From assembly GCA_951640165.1 (NCBI GenBank), contig OX621240.1:39126713-39190712 (forward strand): 64,000 nucleotides of DNA, read 5' to 3'. Below are positions 32,320 to 41,692 of this stretch, one piece after another. Position 1 is the stretch's first letter; each line of letters starts with the position of its first letter. The notes under the pieces were generated by a model. That model searched no databases. It worked only from the letters and a program-made list of their open reading frames with translations, and was not told the DNA's origin. Both the position numbers and the translations under genes were made by a program. This DNA is from Pseudoips prasinana. Lineage: Eukaryota > Arthropoda > Insecta > Lepidoptera > Nolidae.

Positions 32320-32775
32320 ATGATATGTATTTATACTGATATAAAACTGAAAAATAAAATTACAACCTGCCAACGACGACTAGAGCGCAGCATGCAAAAA
32401 ATTAAGAAATTTTATAAAATAAGACACACAAAAATAAGATCAATAACCAAAGCAATAAACGCACTGAATTATGCACAAAAACTCAAATGGAAATGGGCGG
32501 GGCATGTCGCGAGGCTTTTAGATCAGAGATGGACCCTACAAGTGACATTTTGGAAAGGCCCTCCAGGTAAAAGGAGCAGAGGTCGACCGTTGACACGCTG
32601 GGGTAATGAAATTGCAAGGACAGCCGGCCCAAATTGGAAGCAGACCGCACAGTACAGAGACAAATGGGCATCTAAGCGTGGCAATTATGGCATATCCCTC
32701 CAAATTATGGACACAACTCCATTGAGGAAATCTTTTGGGGAAGCCTTTGTCCAGCCGTGGATGGCATTCGGCTAA
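32320..32775 (+). pseudogene. RTE-like LINE polymerase C-terminus, open frame
   Basis: A 151-codon frame carries CQRRLERSMQKI, KLKWKWAGHVARLLDQRWTL, GKRSRGRPLTRWGNEI and LRKSFGEAFVQPWMAFG before TAA. It aligns in order with LINE G (KLKWRWAGH, RSVGRPPTRW, WRSLGEAFVQQWTSFG) but is clearly a different subfamily. Genuine LINE sequence probably starts near 32365; the first codons are low-complexity. The palm and endonuclease domains are missing, so it is a 5'-truncated insertion, yet the remaining frame is intact. Confidence 0.85.
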
Positions 32776-33607
32776 AATGATGATAAACTAACATAAAAAT
32801 GTTTAAAAATATCATAACGTTCAATTAATAATTTTCTTCTTTTGAAGTTGGCTACAAATCTATTTAACTTTTTCGGCTCTTTGCCAAGTTGGAGTTGGCA
32901 AGGGTTTCTTTTTAATAGGTTGTGTTATGTATGATTCACCGTATCAACACACATGCTTTCCCGAGACTCTCCCCACAAGGCGCCAAGGAAAGTCTTCGGC
33001 AGGTTACGTTTAGTCGGTGCAAGTCCGACAAACACACCGGCAGACACTCTTTGCAGATGACATGCGACGGAATTACCCGTGCCATAACAAAAATAAAAAG
33101 TTCTATTATGACTAAGGTCTGTAGTTAACTCGTAGCCGGCGTGTCATCGATCCATCTCACACACAGATTTAATTGATTGACTCACAGTCAATTTCACTGC
33201 GATTGCACAATATTTAAGTACCTTAACAAACACAACCAAATGGAATTGAAACAAAATTGCGACGAGCACTCTTTTACTAAAGTAGTTTATTTTTTCTTAT
33301 CTTAAAAATACACCGCCTGTACTTGGCAAATAAATCCCTATATCGCGGGGGACTTAATGAACACAAAGCACAAACCCTTGTGTTGTGTGTGTATTTAATT
33401 TCATTCAAGTTTTCAAGACAGGACAATTTTAGTAATGTTGTTTTAATATTACTGTAAATGTTCCGCATGAACATGCTTTAGTTAGTCAACCTTCCCTTAT
33501 AAAGTACTTTAATAACAAGTGGGCTAAGTAGTTAACTTATCCTTATATTGAACACTCTCTGTGTTTCATAACCCTGATATTACAGACAACATAAAGTCAG
33601 CGGGTAG
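32776..33607. other. No gene seen; possible SINE F scrap
   Basis: A short F-like end (CAAATAAATCCCTATATCGC, near 33328) is the only recognisable part. The frame at 32922-33128 shows no family features. Confidence 0.4.
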
Positions 33608-33832
33608 TTTGTTAAAATCTACAAATTATCGTATCAGTGGTTATCCAAGTATCAGAGTTTTTCAAGCTGCCCAGACCTCTGAGTTAGCCTAACGACTGTT
33701 AACCCAGACCGACAGCTTAACGTGCCCTTCGAAGCACAGAGACGTTCAGAAATTAAACCACTTTGTTGGGCACCCATCTATTATATTGGTCTGACCGCGA
33801 GTCTAATTGCTTAACCTCGCCAAGAACGCTAC
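33608..33832 (+). repeat. Repeat P, copy 2
   Basis: Shares AGACCGACAGCTTAACGTGC, CAGAAATTAAACCACTTTG and TTGCTTAACCTCGCC with 22150-22409. Confidence 0.6.
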
Positions 33833-33887
33833 TTTCCGGCTATGAACGCCTGTGTACATAGTATATAATAAAACATAGTATATAGTA

Positions 33888-34392
33888 ATCTATCCTAAAC
33901 GATCAATGCACCTCAGCAGCCATGGAACTGTGGAAATCCTCAGCTGGATCTCAACACTCAAAGGCTGTTTATCAGGGGCTACAACAAAAACATTTCGAAA
34001 GAATTGCTTGAATTCATACGTTAACAAACATGTGCGGTAACTCGAATTCTCACCGGACACTGCAAGCTGAATAAGCACATGTTCAACCTAAAGTTGGCCG
34101 ACAGCACAATTTGCAGATTCTGCCAAGAATCAGAGGAAACTCCTTTGCATATTCGGTGCTCGTGCGGGCCACTAATGCGTTGTATAAGTATCCACTTAGG
34201 ACAGCATATTTTGCAACCTGAAGAGATACAAACACTCACTGCACAATCAGTCTGGTAGTTTTTGGAAGCTGTAGGATTGAGCAGTGACCTTTGACAAAGT
34301 CAAGGAGCTCTGCTACAATAGATCAGTAATGGTCGAGGTAGCAAGATGCCATCAAGGCATCAAGCCCCAAATAATTAATAAATAATAATTAG
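33888..34392 (+). pseudogene. LINE-4 family C-terminus, degraded copy
   Basis: Closely matches the last 500 bases of LINE-4 (57736-58240): AACTGTGGAAATCCTCAGCT, then ADSTICRFCQESEETPLHI (a C-x2-C...H zinc-knuckle-like motif), HLGQHILQPEEIQTL and AQSVW, followed by an in-frame TAG. The 3' UTR contains GGTCGAGGTAGCAAGATGCC and ends in TAA-rich repeats. Frameshifts occur near 34000-34030. Confidence 0.85.
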
Positions 34393-34572
34393 TATATAAT
34401 CCTAGCTAGACAAATGACCCTGGTTTTAACCCGCTCATACTTTTCTTTCTTTCCCTACATGTAGAGAAGAAGCTGACAGTTCATCGGCTTTAAGCTGGTT
34501 CCTTTTAAAGGGGTCATATTTTCTTTTGAGAACACTGCCTCGGCGGTCTATCAATAACACGGTACACACGGC

Positions 34573-35432
34573 TACATATCAAGCTATACATTTCCAGTAT
34601 AAGCTAATCTCAAGTAGTAAAGGATTTCCATACAGGTCATTTTATTTCATTTCATTTATTTACTTCAATAACAATATACATTGTGTTTGAATTACATTCT
34701 TATAGACAAAATTACATAATATTATACTTATTACACATAATTTAAACAATAAACCAATTTATAATACTACATTGTTACAAATAAAAATTACATTATTATA
34801 TAAGCCAAATCATTACAATATTAAACTTAAAATTAAACAGTAATAAAGTTATTTACACATTTAATAAAAATAATAATTATAATTTTACATACAATTTTTA
34901 CGAGGAGCTGTTTACATTAGATAAGTCAGATACTGAGTACAAGCAATTTTCCAAAAGAAGGGTCTTTAACCGCGTTTTAAATAATTGTGTATCATAAACA
35001 ATCAATTTTAAATTAGTTAGTAATTTATTAAAAATTTCTATTGCTTGATACTGGGCTATGTTTGGCTATATTAAATTTAGGCACAATTTGATTTTTCATA
35101 TCCTTTCTTCGTGTGCTTTCTCTTTCTCATTTTGCGACTCTTGCTCATGAATGTATTTAGACAAATTGCTTAAAATAATCAATATATAGAGGCTTGGTAC
35201 AGTCAATATGCCTAATTTAGTAAAGTGTGATTTACAACATTCATATTGAGGAATGTTAATAATAGTTCGTTTGGCACGTTTTTGGAGTACAAAAGCTTTT
35301 TGGCAGTTGTAGTTATAGCTATTTCCCCAGAACAGTATACTGTATCTTAATCTCGACTCTACTAAAGTATTATATTATTTTTAAATTTATAAAATTAAAT
35401 CGGTCAGCTTATATTGGAAATGTAAAGCTTAA
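34573..35432. repeat. Repeat Q, split by a LINE
   Basis: AAGCTATACATTTCCAGTAT (34573) and CAGCTTATATTGGAAATGTA (35404) are the inverted ends of Q seen together at 22037-22127. About 755 bases of LINE lie between them. Confidence 0.7.
34641..35396 (-). pseudogene. LINE polymerase C-terminus nested in Q
   Basis: Minus-strand frame from 35378: VESRLRYSILFWGNSYNYNC, QKAFVLQKRAKRTIINIPQY, FTKLGILTVPSLYILIILSN. This is the thumb region of a Jockey/CR1-group LINE (lvesrlRYgi-fWGns; lQKraiR-i; lgILTlpSLYI). The frame then fails, and the long AT-rich 3' part ends at 34641 in TAAATAAATGAAATGAAAT. Confidence 0.85.
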
Positions 35433-35711
35433 TAATGATGTTCAGCTTGGGATATTTGTTTAAGCCTAGAAACAAAAGTGAACAGGCGTCCTGTGGCTAC
35501 CTGCTATCTACCTAAGACCAAATAACGTATCACATGACTTTAAAAAATATTACTCCACATCTTCAGTCAGGCTGAATAGGATCCTATTGATAAAGTACTG
35601 GTTCTCACACATCATGAAACACAAGACAGATCAGACTTAGATGTGAGGGTAGTATTAATTTTGGTGAATAAGTAGATCCTACCATGAAGCGGGCATTTTT
35701 TGACTTACTAC

Positions 35712-35960
35712 AATAATATCTAGGGACAATGTCACACAGATCATCCTAGCCTCAAACTAGGCAAAGCTTGTACTATGGGTACCAGGCGACGATATACATA
35801 CTTATATACATAGATAAATACTTATATACATAGAAAACATCCATGACTCAGAAACAAATATTCCTGGTCATCACACAAATATTCACACTTACCGGGATTC
35901 GAACCCAGGACCACCAGCTTCGTAGGCAGGATCACTACCAACTAGGCTGCGGTGACCGTT
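35712..35960 (-). mobile_element. SINE A, copy 9
   Basis: Near full length; intact boxes. Confidence 0.92.
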
Positions 35961-35970
35961 AATACTACTA

Positions 35971-36062
35971 ATTCACCCGCACGTTGCAAATAAGTGTTAT
36001 TTTGCAGCGTGCGGGTGAATGGGATAGATATAGTACTTTCCCAGTATTATATCTATCCCATT
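35971..36062. repeat. Two overlapping hairpins sharing a middle arm
   Basis: Hairpin 1: 20 bp arms at 35971-35990 and 36001-36020 (one mismatch, 10 nt loop). Hairpin 2: 15 bp perfect arms at 36018-36032 and 36048-36062. The middle segment 36001-36032 can thus pair leftward or rightward. It begins 10 bases past the head of a SINE A. Confidence 0.85.
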
Positions 36063-36360
36063 CTCACCTGTGCAGTAACTCACAATGGGAATTCCTTTCT
36101 TGAAATCACTGTGTGTAGTACGCACTTCCTCTTATGAAGGCTATCTACGTGAAAATAACCCACGATTCACCACTATAAATTTACAATGACGCCTTCTCCG
36201 AGGACACATTTGGATAACGAAAACTATCCTTATTGCTACGTAATAAAGACGTAGTCGACTTAAATCCAAACAGTTCAATTGTACCATCGGCGCAATGTAC
36301 TGTGCACCATCGTTAAGGTCTTTGTTATGCCTCATGTATTAAACAGCTTTATGTTTTAAC

Positions 36361-36665
36361 TAGCTATGCCCCGCGGTTTTACCCCCGTTAAACTTTATAA
36401 ATTATCACAACTCCTCCCTCGTAGGTGATAGCGTAATAATATGTAGCCTATATGTTGACCCGACCTCTTAGTAATATTCATGCAAAATTTTAAGTAAATC
36501 CATGCAGTACTTTTTGATTTTAGCCCGGACATACATACAGACAAACATTCTAAAAACTATATTTTTGGCTTCGATATCGATTGTAGATCACACCCAAAGT
36601 ATCCTTTAAAAAAAATATTCAATGTACAGTTTTGACTTTCCTACGATTTTATTATATGTATAGAT
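36361..36665 (+). repeat. Element D, 315 bp subfamily, copy 3
   Basis: From CTAGCTATGCCCCGCGG to TATTATATGTATAGATAC. Confidence 0.85.
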
Positions 36666-36811
36666 ACGTCGGAGTGAAATGCTACCACGTCCGTGGGTTA
36701 TAAGTTTACAAATCCACACCTCATTGGGTAGCGCTTAACGGTATCAATATTTACGGTAAAAGAGAAAAAAAAATAGTTCGCACTCTGTCCAGCTCTACTT
36801 GGGAAGTTCCA

Positions 36812-37370
36812 CCAGGCCAGTTGGTGTGGTTGGTAAATGCTTGCTTTTCACGCCGCAGGTTGAGGGTTCGATTCCCACTCAGAACAGATATTTCTGTGCA
36901 TGACCATGTCTGTTTGTCCTGTGTCTGGGAGTAATTAACTATATTAGAAAAGTAGTATCTATACATATAATAAAATCGTAAGAAAGTCAAAACTGTACAA
37001 TGAATATTTTTTTAAAATGATACTTGGGGCGTTATCTGCAATCGATATAGAGGCCAAAAATATTGTTTTTAGAATTTTTGTCTGTTTATCTGTTTGTCTG
37101 TATGTATGTCCGGGCTAAACTCAAAAAGTTCTGCATGGATTTACTTCAAATTTTGCATGAATGTTACTAAGAGATCGGGTCAACATATAAGCTACATATT
37201 ATCACGCTATCACCTAAGGGGGAGGAGCTGTGAACATTTATAAAGTTTAACGCGGGTAATACCGTGGGGCACAGCTAGTATGTAATATACCAGTTATCTG
37301 ATTTCCATAGTACAAGCTCTGCATAATTTGCGATCAGATGGCCCGGTGTGTCCCCGAATATTATTATTAT
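36812..37370 (+). mobile_element. SINE B, interrupted by element D
   Basis: Head GGCCAGTTGGTGTGGTTGGT, TTTCACGCCGCAGG and B box GGTTCGATTCCC, to AAAAGTAGTAT (36958). It resumes at ATATACCAGTTATCTGATTT (37286) and ends CGAATATTATTATTATT. Confidence 0.88.
36959..37281 (-). repeat. Element D nested in SINE B
   Basis: Complete 315 bp-subfamily copy on the minus strand; TAGTAT occurs at both borders. It is inverted relative to the D copy 295 bases upstream. Confidence 0.88.
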
Positions 37371-37372
37371 TA

Positions 37373-37458
37373 CAAGCTGTGCCCCGCGGTTTGTCGCTAG
37401 TCGTTTGGGGCTAGGATGATCTGTGTGACATTGTCCCCAGATATTATTATATTATTAT
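37373..37458 (+). repeat. Chimeric scrap: D start joined to SINE A end
   Basis: AAGCTGTGCCCCGCGGTTTG (the first 20 bases of D) is followed directly by GTTTGGGGCTAGGATGATCT and the rest of the SINE A tail. The joint falls at a GTTTG shared by both. Confidence 0.7.
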
Positions 37459-37855
37459 ATAGACTAGCCGCCGTGACCAAAATTCGGTGTGTAATTAGTA
37501 TTTTGCCATTGAATAACTTTGATTTTAACATGGTGTGTACAGTCAGCCTTTCAAACCTTCAAGTTTTGTAGCTGTCTAACGCCAGCGCATTTTCCATTCA
37601 GTAAAAGTGCGAAAACATTCCTGACAAGCTACTTAGTCGTTGAGTAGGTTCAGATAGGCAATAAAATAGCATTTAGTGAACTTTCATGGAATACAAATTT
37701 TCGACTATCATATGTATTCGTTTTGTAGAAGATTTTCCTTGTTCAGTGCAAGCTCCTTCGATGGCCACCCTGGCTTATCGGACGCCGCTCTTACTGCTAT
37801 CGTAATAAAACTTTCAATATCAAGGTGTATTCCCGTAAGTGTTGCTGCTTGATTG
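37459..37855. other. No recognisable feature
   Basis: A possible C scrap (GACTAGCCGCCGTGACC) at 37462 only. Confidence 0.4.
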
Positions 37856-37857
37856 TA

Positions 37858-37992
37858 CAGACGCCAGCTCATCCAGCTACCCCAATCTGTCAAATTTCTT
37901 TTATAGATTTTCAACTTTATCACATAAGCATAAGGTTCACTTTCAATTGGGGAAATTTGTCAGATTGGGGTAGCTTGATGTGCTGGCGTCTG
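37858..37992. mobile_element. MITE I, copy 1
   Basis: 135 bp, with 40 bp terminal inverted repeats (37858-37897 and 37953-37992, three mismatches) starting CAGACGCCAGC. TA flanks both ends (37856-37857 and 37993-37994), the signature of Tc1/mariner-type insertion. No ORF. Confidence 0.9.
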
Positions 37993-38154
37993 TACATCAA
38001 GGCCAAGAACGCACTCACCGACTTTTGAATGAGGATACCCTGTTTTTTATTTTCTATATTAACTCCTTTCAACTACTTGAACTTTCTTGGGGCTTTACCT
38101 CGAGTTGTATGAATGAGTCAATGCTTGAGTACAATTATCCTCCATCAATCCATC

Positions 38155-38702
38155 CATGACTACCTAGTTAGTCTAGCGGTAGCGTATTCAAACATAAATA
38201 ATGAAGTCCTGGGTTAAAATCCTGGGTCGACTTAAAAGTGATTTTGAGATTTTTCTATAAAAGAAATTTCTCAGTAACAGTTTGGGAGTTGGCGGTATTT
38301 GACCCCCGTGCCTCGGCGATCACGTAAAGCCGTCGTCGGTCCTGTACCTGTGCCTCTAGCACGAGTTCCTGCAGTTTACTTACTCGATCACACGTACAGT
38401 TTACTCCCATACATTGAGCACCAGCGCCTCTCGCGGAAACTATTAAGAACTAAAACTCTGGTGGTCTATGTATGGGACGAAACTGTACGTGTGATCGAGT
38501 AAGTAAACTGCAGGAACTCGTGCCAGAGGCACTGACGTCCGCTCGTGTCGCTAGTCGTCTTATCGGATCATGATAGTGATGGAATAGAATGTGCCCCTGT
38601 GTTTGCGCACATACTTGTGCACTATAATATGTCCTGCGCAGTTGGCTAGTCTCCATTGAGACTGGCCGCCGTGGTCGAAATTCGGCTAGGAGGACATTAT
38701 TA
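38155..38702 (+). mobile_element. SINE C, interrupted by a fold-back element
   Basis: Head GACTACCTAGTTAGTCTAGC, body to GGTCCTGTACCTG (38350), resuming at CTGACGTCCGCTCGTGTCGC (38532) and ending GGCTAGGAGGACATTATTA. Confidence 0.88.
38351..38531. mobile_element. 181 bp fold-back MITE in SINE C
   Basis: 52 bp terminal arms (38351-38402 and 38480-38531, one mismatch), starting TGCCTCTAGCACGAGTTCCT, continue imperfectly toward the centre. CTG is repeated on both sides (38348-38350 and 38532-38534), a 3 bp TSD. Non-coding; the superfamily is uncertain. Confidence 0.85.
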
Positions 38703-38750
38703 GAATCTTGGTCAAGTATTTTATAGTTATTTAGCCATTTTAATAACTTT

Positions 38751-38994
38751 ACGGTTACCGTAGCCTAGTTGGTAGTGCTCCTGCCTGCGAAGCTGGTGGT
38801 CCTGGGTTCGAATCCCGGTAAGTGCAAATATTTGTGTGATGAGCACAAATATTTGTTTCTGAATAATGGATGTTTTCTATGTATTTAAGTATTTATCTAT
38901 CTATATAAGTATGTATATCGTCGCCTGGTACAAGCTTTGCTTAGTTTGGGGCTAGGATGATCTGTGTGACATTGTGCTAGATATTAATATTATT
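38751..38994 (+). mobile_element. SINE A, copy 11
   Basis: Complete apart from a small deletion of the CCCATA part after GGTA. Confidence 0.9.
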
Positions 38995-39134
38995 TACTAC
39001 TCTACTTTAAACTATCAAAAATTAATATTATAATTCTATATGATCAAGACACGATCTAAATTCTGTTTTACGTGTAATTAAATTTATTCAGTTAATATTA
39101 CCTCAATTCGTGTTCTGGCTATTTACAAGCCGTC

Positions 39135-39545
39135 AAGGATTTGCTAAGCCAGAAGTCGTGGGTTCGATCCCCAGCCAGGACAAATCTTTGTGGGATGAGC
39201 ATCATTCTTTGATTTGTGTCTGGTTGTAATTTATTTATAACTAGCTGTGGCCCGCGGTTTTACCCGCGTTAAACTTTATAAAATATGGCCTATGTGTTAT
39301 CCTGTCTATAAAAATTTGCCTATGTTCTTTCTCAGGGTCTAGACCATCTGTATACCAAATTTCATTCAAATCCGTTCAGTAGTTTTGGCGTGAAAGAGTA
39401 ACAGACAGACAGACAGAGTTAGTTTCGCATTTATAATATTAGTTAGGATATGTATGTAGAAAATATATCAATACGTTTATCAGTTGTCTGTTTAGAATCA
39501 GATGCAGTGTATTAGGTGTCCTAATATATTTATTTATTTATTATT
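39135..39545 (+). mobile_element. SINE M, interrupted by element D
   Basis: Defining copy of M: B box GGGTTCGATCCCC, core ATCTTTGTGGGATGAGCATC, TGTGTCTGGTTGTAATTTAT. After the D insertion it resumes at TATGTATGTAGAAAATATAT and ends GTGTATTAGGTGTCC. The A-box side is weak here but clear at 46510. Confidence 0.75.
39238..39450 (+). repeat. Element D, short subfamily, nested
   Basis: From AACTAGCTGTGGCCCGCGG to TATAATATTAGTTAGGAT, with CAAATCCGTTCAGTAGTTTT and (ACAG)n in the middle. Confidence 0.85.
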
Positions 39546-39675
39546 CTTAAGAGAACATAGTGCAGTCTCTATTTTTATTTACGGCATAGTTGGTTAAGCT
39601 CTTTTGACTATGGCCACTATCCCTAAAGCTGGCCAGGAGATCTATCACTAATTAAATAAGACATCATAATATGCT

Positions 39676-39893
39676 TGCTTTTTTATTTTATAAAATACAA
39701 CGTCCGCACTAGGGAATCTAATCCCTGTGTCGCGGGTACTTTACAAACATATAATAGACGGACACGAATTACATCCAGACTTAGAACAACTATTTATGGG
39801 TCACACAAATAATTGTCCGGCGCGGGACTCGAACCCGCGACACGACGCAGCGAGGCGACTGTCCTAGCCGCTGCGCTACACGTGAAGTCGTGT
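39676..39893 (-). mobile_element. SINE F, best copy
   Basis: On the minus strand: head ACTTCACGTGTAGCGCAGCG, B box GGGTTCGAGTCCCGC, the core, and end GTTGTATTTTATAAAATAAA. All promoter boxes are intact. Confidence 0.92.
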
Positions 39894-40189
39894 CTAAGAT
39901 AACAAAGACGCCTCTGTTAGGGCTATGGCGTACGTGCATTAGTATTCTCGAGGTAGGTACGCTATTTCAAGTTTATGGATGAAACAGTTAGATTTCTAGG
40001 GATTTCCTTGACTTTGAATAAATAGAAAGTGGACGGGTTAATCTACAAGGTCAGTATGATCTCACGCGAAGCAAGTCACTTCTATTGTAAAATAAAATAG
40101 AAGCGCTTGTAAAGAAACAACATGAATAACTATTGTAGTTTTACAATTTAACTATATATAATTTAGGATGCACTTACGAACATCTTTGA

Positions 40190-40380
40190 TGGAAGGGTGT
40201 GAGCAAGGGAATCATCTAAATTTGATTTCCCAGTATGTATCGTTCGTAGCTTAACGCAGAGCGCCTACCCTGGATTGGTAGATGGTGCTGGTTTGAGACC
40301 CGCCGGATGATTTTCCATTTTTGAGATTAGATTAACACTTTGCATTGCGAATAATGCTATAAAATTCAAATATAAATTTT
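40190..40380 (+). mobile_element. SINE O, sense copy
   Basis: TCGTAGCTTAACGCAGAGCG (A box) and GGTTTGAGACCC (B box), then TTCCATTTTTGAGATTAGAT and TGCGAATAATGCTATAAAAT. Confidence 0.8.
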
Positions 40381-40571
40381 AAGATACAAATAGATTATTA
40401 GAACGTGACTTGTATTTGATATATTAATACATAAGATTGTCTTTTTGGATATTTGTTACTCAATCCAACTGGTATGTTGCTATATTATTCTGTGACCCTG
40501 GCTATTAATCCAGAAATCGTGGGTTGGATCCTAACTCAGGACACATCTTATTGTGACGAGCACGATTAATT

Positions 40572-40817
40572 ATAATATCTCGGGAAAATGTCACACAGAT
40601 CATCCTAGCCCCAAACTAAGCAAAGCTTGTACTATGGGTACCAGGCGACGATATACATACTTATATAGATAGATAAATACTTACATACATAGAAAACATC
40701 CATGACTCAGAAACAAATATTCGTGCTAATCACACAAATATTTGCACTTACCGGGATTCGAACCCAGGACCACCAGCTTCGTAGGCAGGAGCACTACCAA
40801 CTAGGCTACGGTGACCG
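40572..40817 (-). mobile_element. SINE A, copy 12, nested
   Basis: Near full length; tail side AATATCTCGGGAAAATGTC is slightly altered. Confidence 0.9.
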
Positions 40818-40880
40818 CTTCTGTGTCTGAGTGTAATTTCTCTATAATAGTAAGTATTTGAAATATATAAGTATATTTAT

Positions 40881-40950
40881 CGCAAATTAGGTAGAGCCGG
40901 TACTATGGCAACTAGGCAATTGCCATAGTACCGGATCTACCTAATTTGCG
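40881..40950. repeat. 31 bp-arm hairpin in SINE M tail
   Basis: Arms 40881-40911 and 40920-40950, one mismatch, 8 nt spacer. The right arm is the normal SINE M tail; the left arm is an extra inverted copy of it. Confidence 0.9.
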
Positions 40951-40978
40951 ATGAGAAGGCAGTGTGTTAGTTGTCATA

Positions 40979-41374
40979 ATTAAAAAAAAACACAAATATG
41001 GCCGATACATTTTAATGAAAATGATTATGAATATGAATGAATCCTTAGGAAAACCAAATAATTTGACGGGCCTGTTTTCTTTTTTTTAAAGGGTTCCTCC
41101 GTTTTTTGTGGAGGGAACGAGTGGCTCATAAGCCCTAAGCCGAATCCTTGTATGGGTGTGTTATATTTCGATTTTCAGTATAATTTGTGCTGTTATTCTT
41201 TATTTTGACTTTATGTTGCGTTTGCTATTTATTTTCACGTTTATTTGTATTTCTTTAGGTAATTTCTATGTTTATCAGCTGTTTAATATTAGCAGTTCTA
41301 TATGGTTATTGTTTTTTAAGTATACATTTTCGCTGACAGTTGTAGAATTTTGAAGACTTAATTTATATTATTGG
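40979..41374. other. No recognisable feature
   Basis: T-rich. The hydrophobic frame at 41156-41353 is what T-rich DNA produces and shows no gene-like context. Confidence 0.5.
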
Positions 41375-41640
41375 CAGGGTCTGTTGGTGTGGTAGCCAAA
41401 TATTTGCTTTTCACGCTGGAGGTCGTGGGTTAGATTCCCACCCAGGACAGATATTATAAGTCTGGGTGTTATTATCTATATATAAATTTACAAAAGAAAA
41501 GTAGTATAACATGTAGTATATGTGTTCTGAAAACTTATATACCATATATTATACTACTTTTCTTTCTGTCTGGTTTCCATAGTACAAGCTCTGCTTAGTT
41601 TGGGATCAGATGGCCGTGTGTGAATAATGTCCCAGGATTG
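41375..41640 (+). mobile_element. SINE B with internal inverted duplication
   Basis: Head GGCAGGGTCTGTTGGTGTGG, B box GGGTTAGATTCCC, tail GTACAAGCTCTGCTTAGTTT to GTCCCAGGATTG. About 45 extra bases at 41522-41566 are an inverted copy of the AAAGAAAAGTAGTATA part. Confidence 0.88.
41493..41565. repeat. Hairpin inside SINE B
   Basis: Perfect 16 bp arms at 41493-41508 and 41550-41565 with a 41 nt loop. Confidence 0.85.
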
Positions 41641-41692
41641 TTTTTTTAAATAATGTCAAAAGTAACAAAATTATATCCAAAGTAGCAAAATA

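Larger units (their letters stand above)
40495..40978 (+). mobile_element. SINE M, interrupted by SINE A, with inverted tail copy
   Basis: Head remnant and core to GCACGATTAATTAT (40571), then SINE A. It resumes CTTCTGTGTCTGAGTG (40820) and ends GAAGGCAGTGTGTTAGTTGT. The tail is preceded by an inverted copy of itself (40881-40911). Confidence 0.8.

Noticed and set aside
41156..41353. Hydrophobic 65-codon frame as a small membrane protein
   Set aside because: T-rich DNA gives Phe, Ile and Leu-rich frames by chance; no supporting context.
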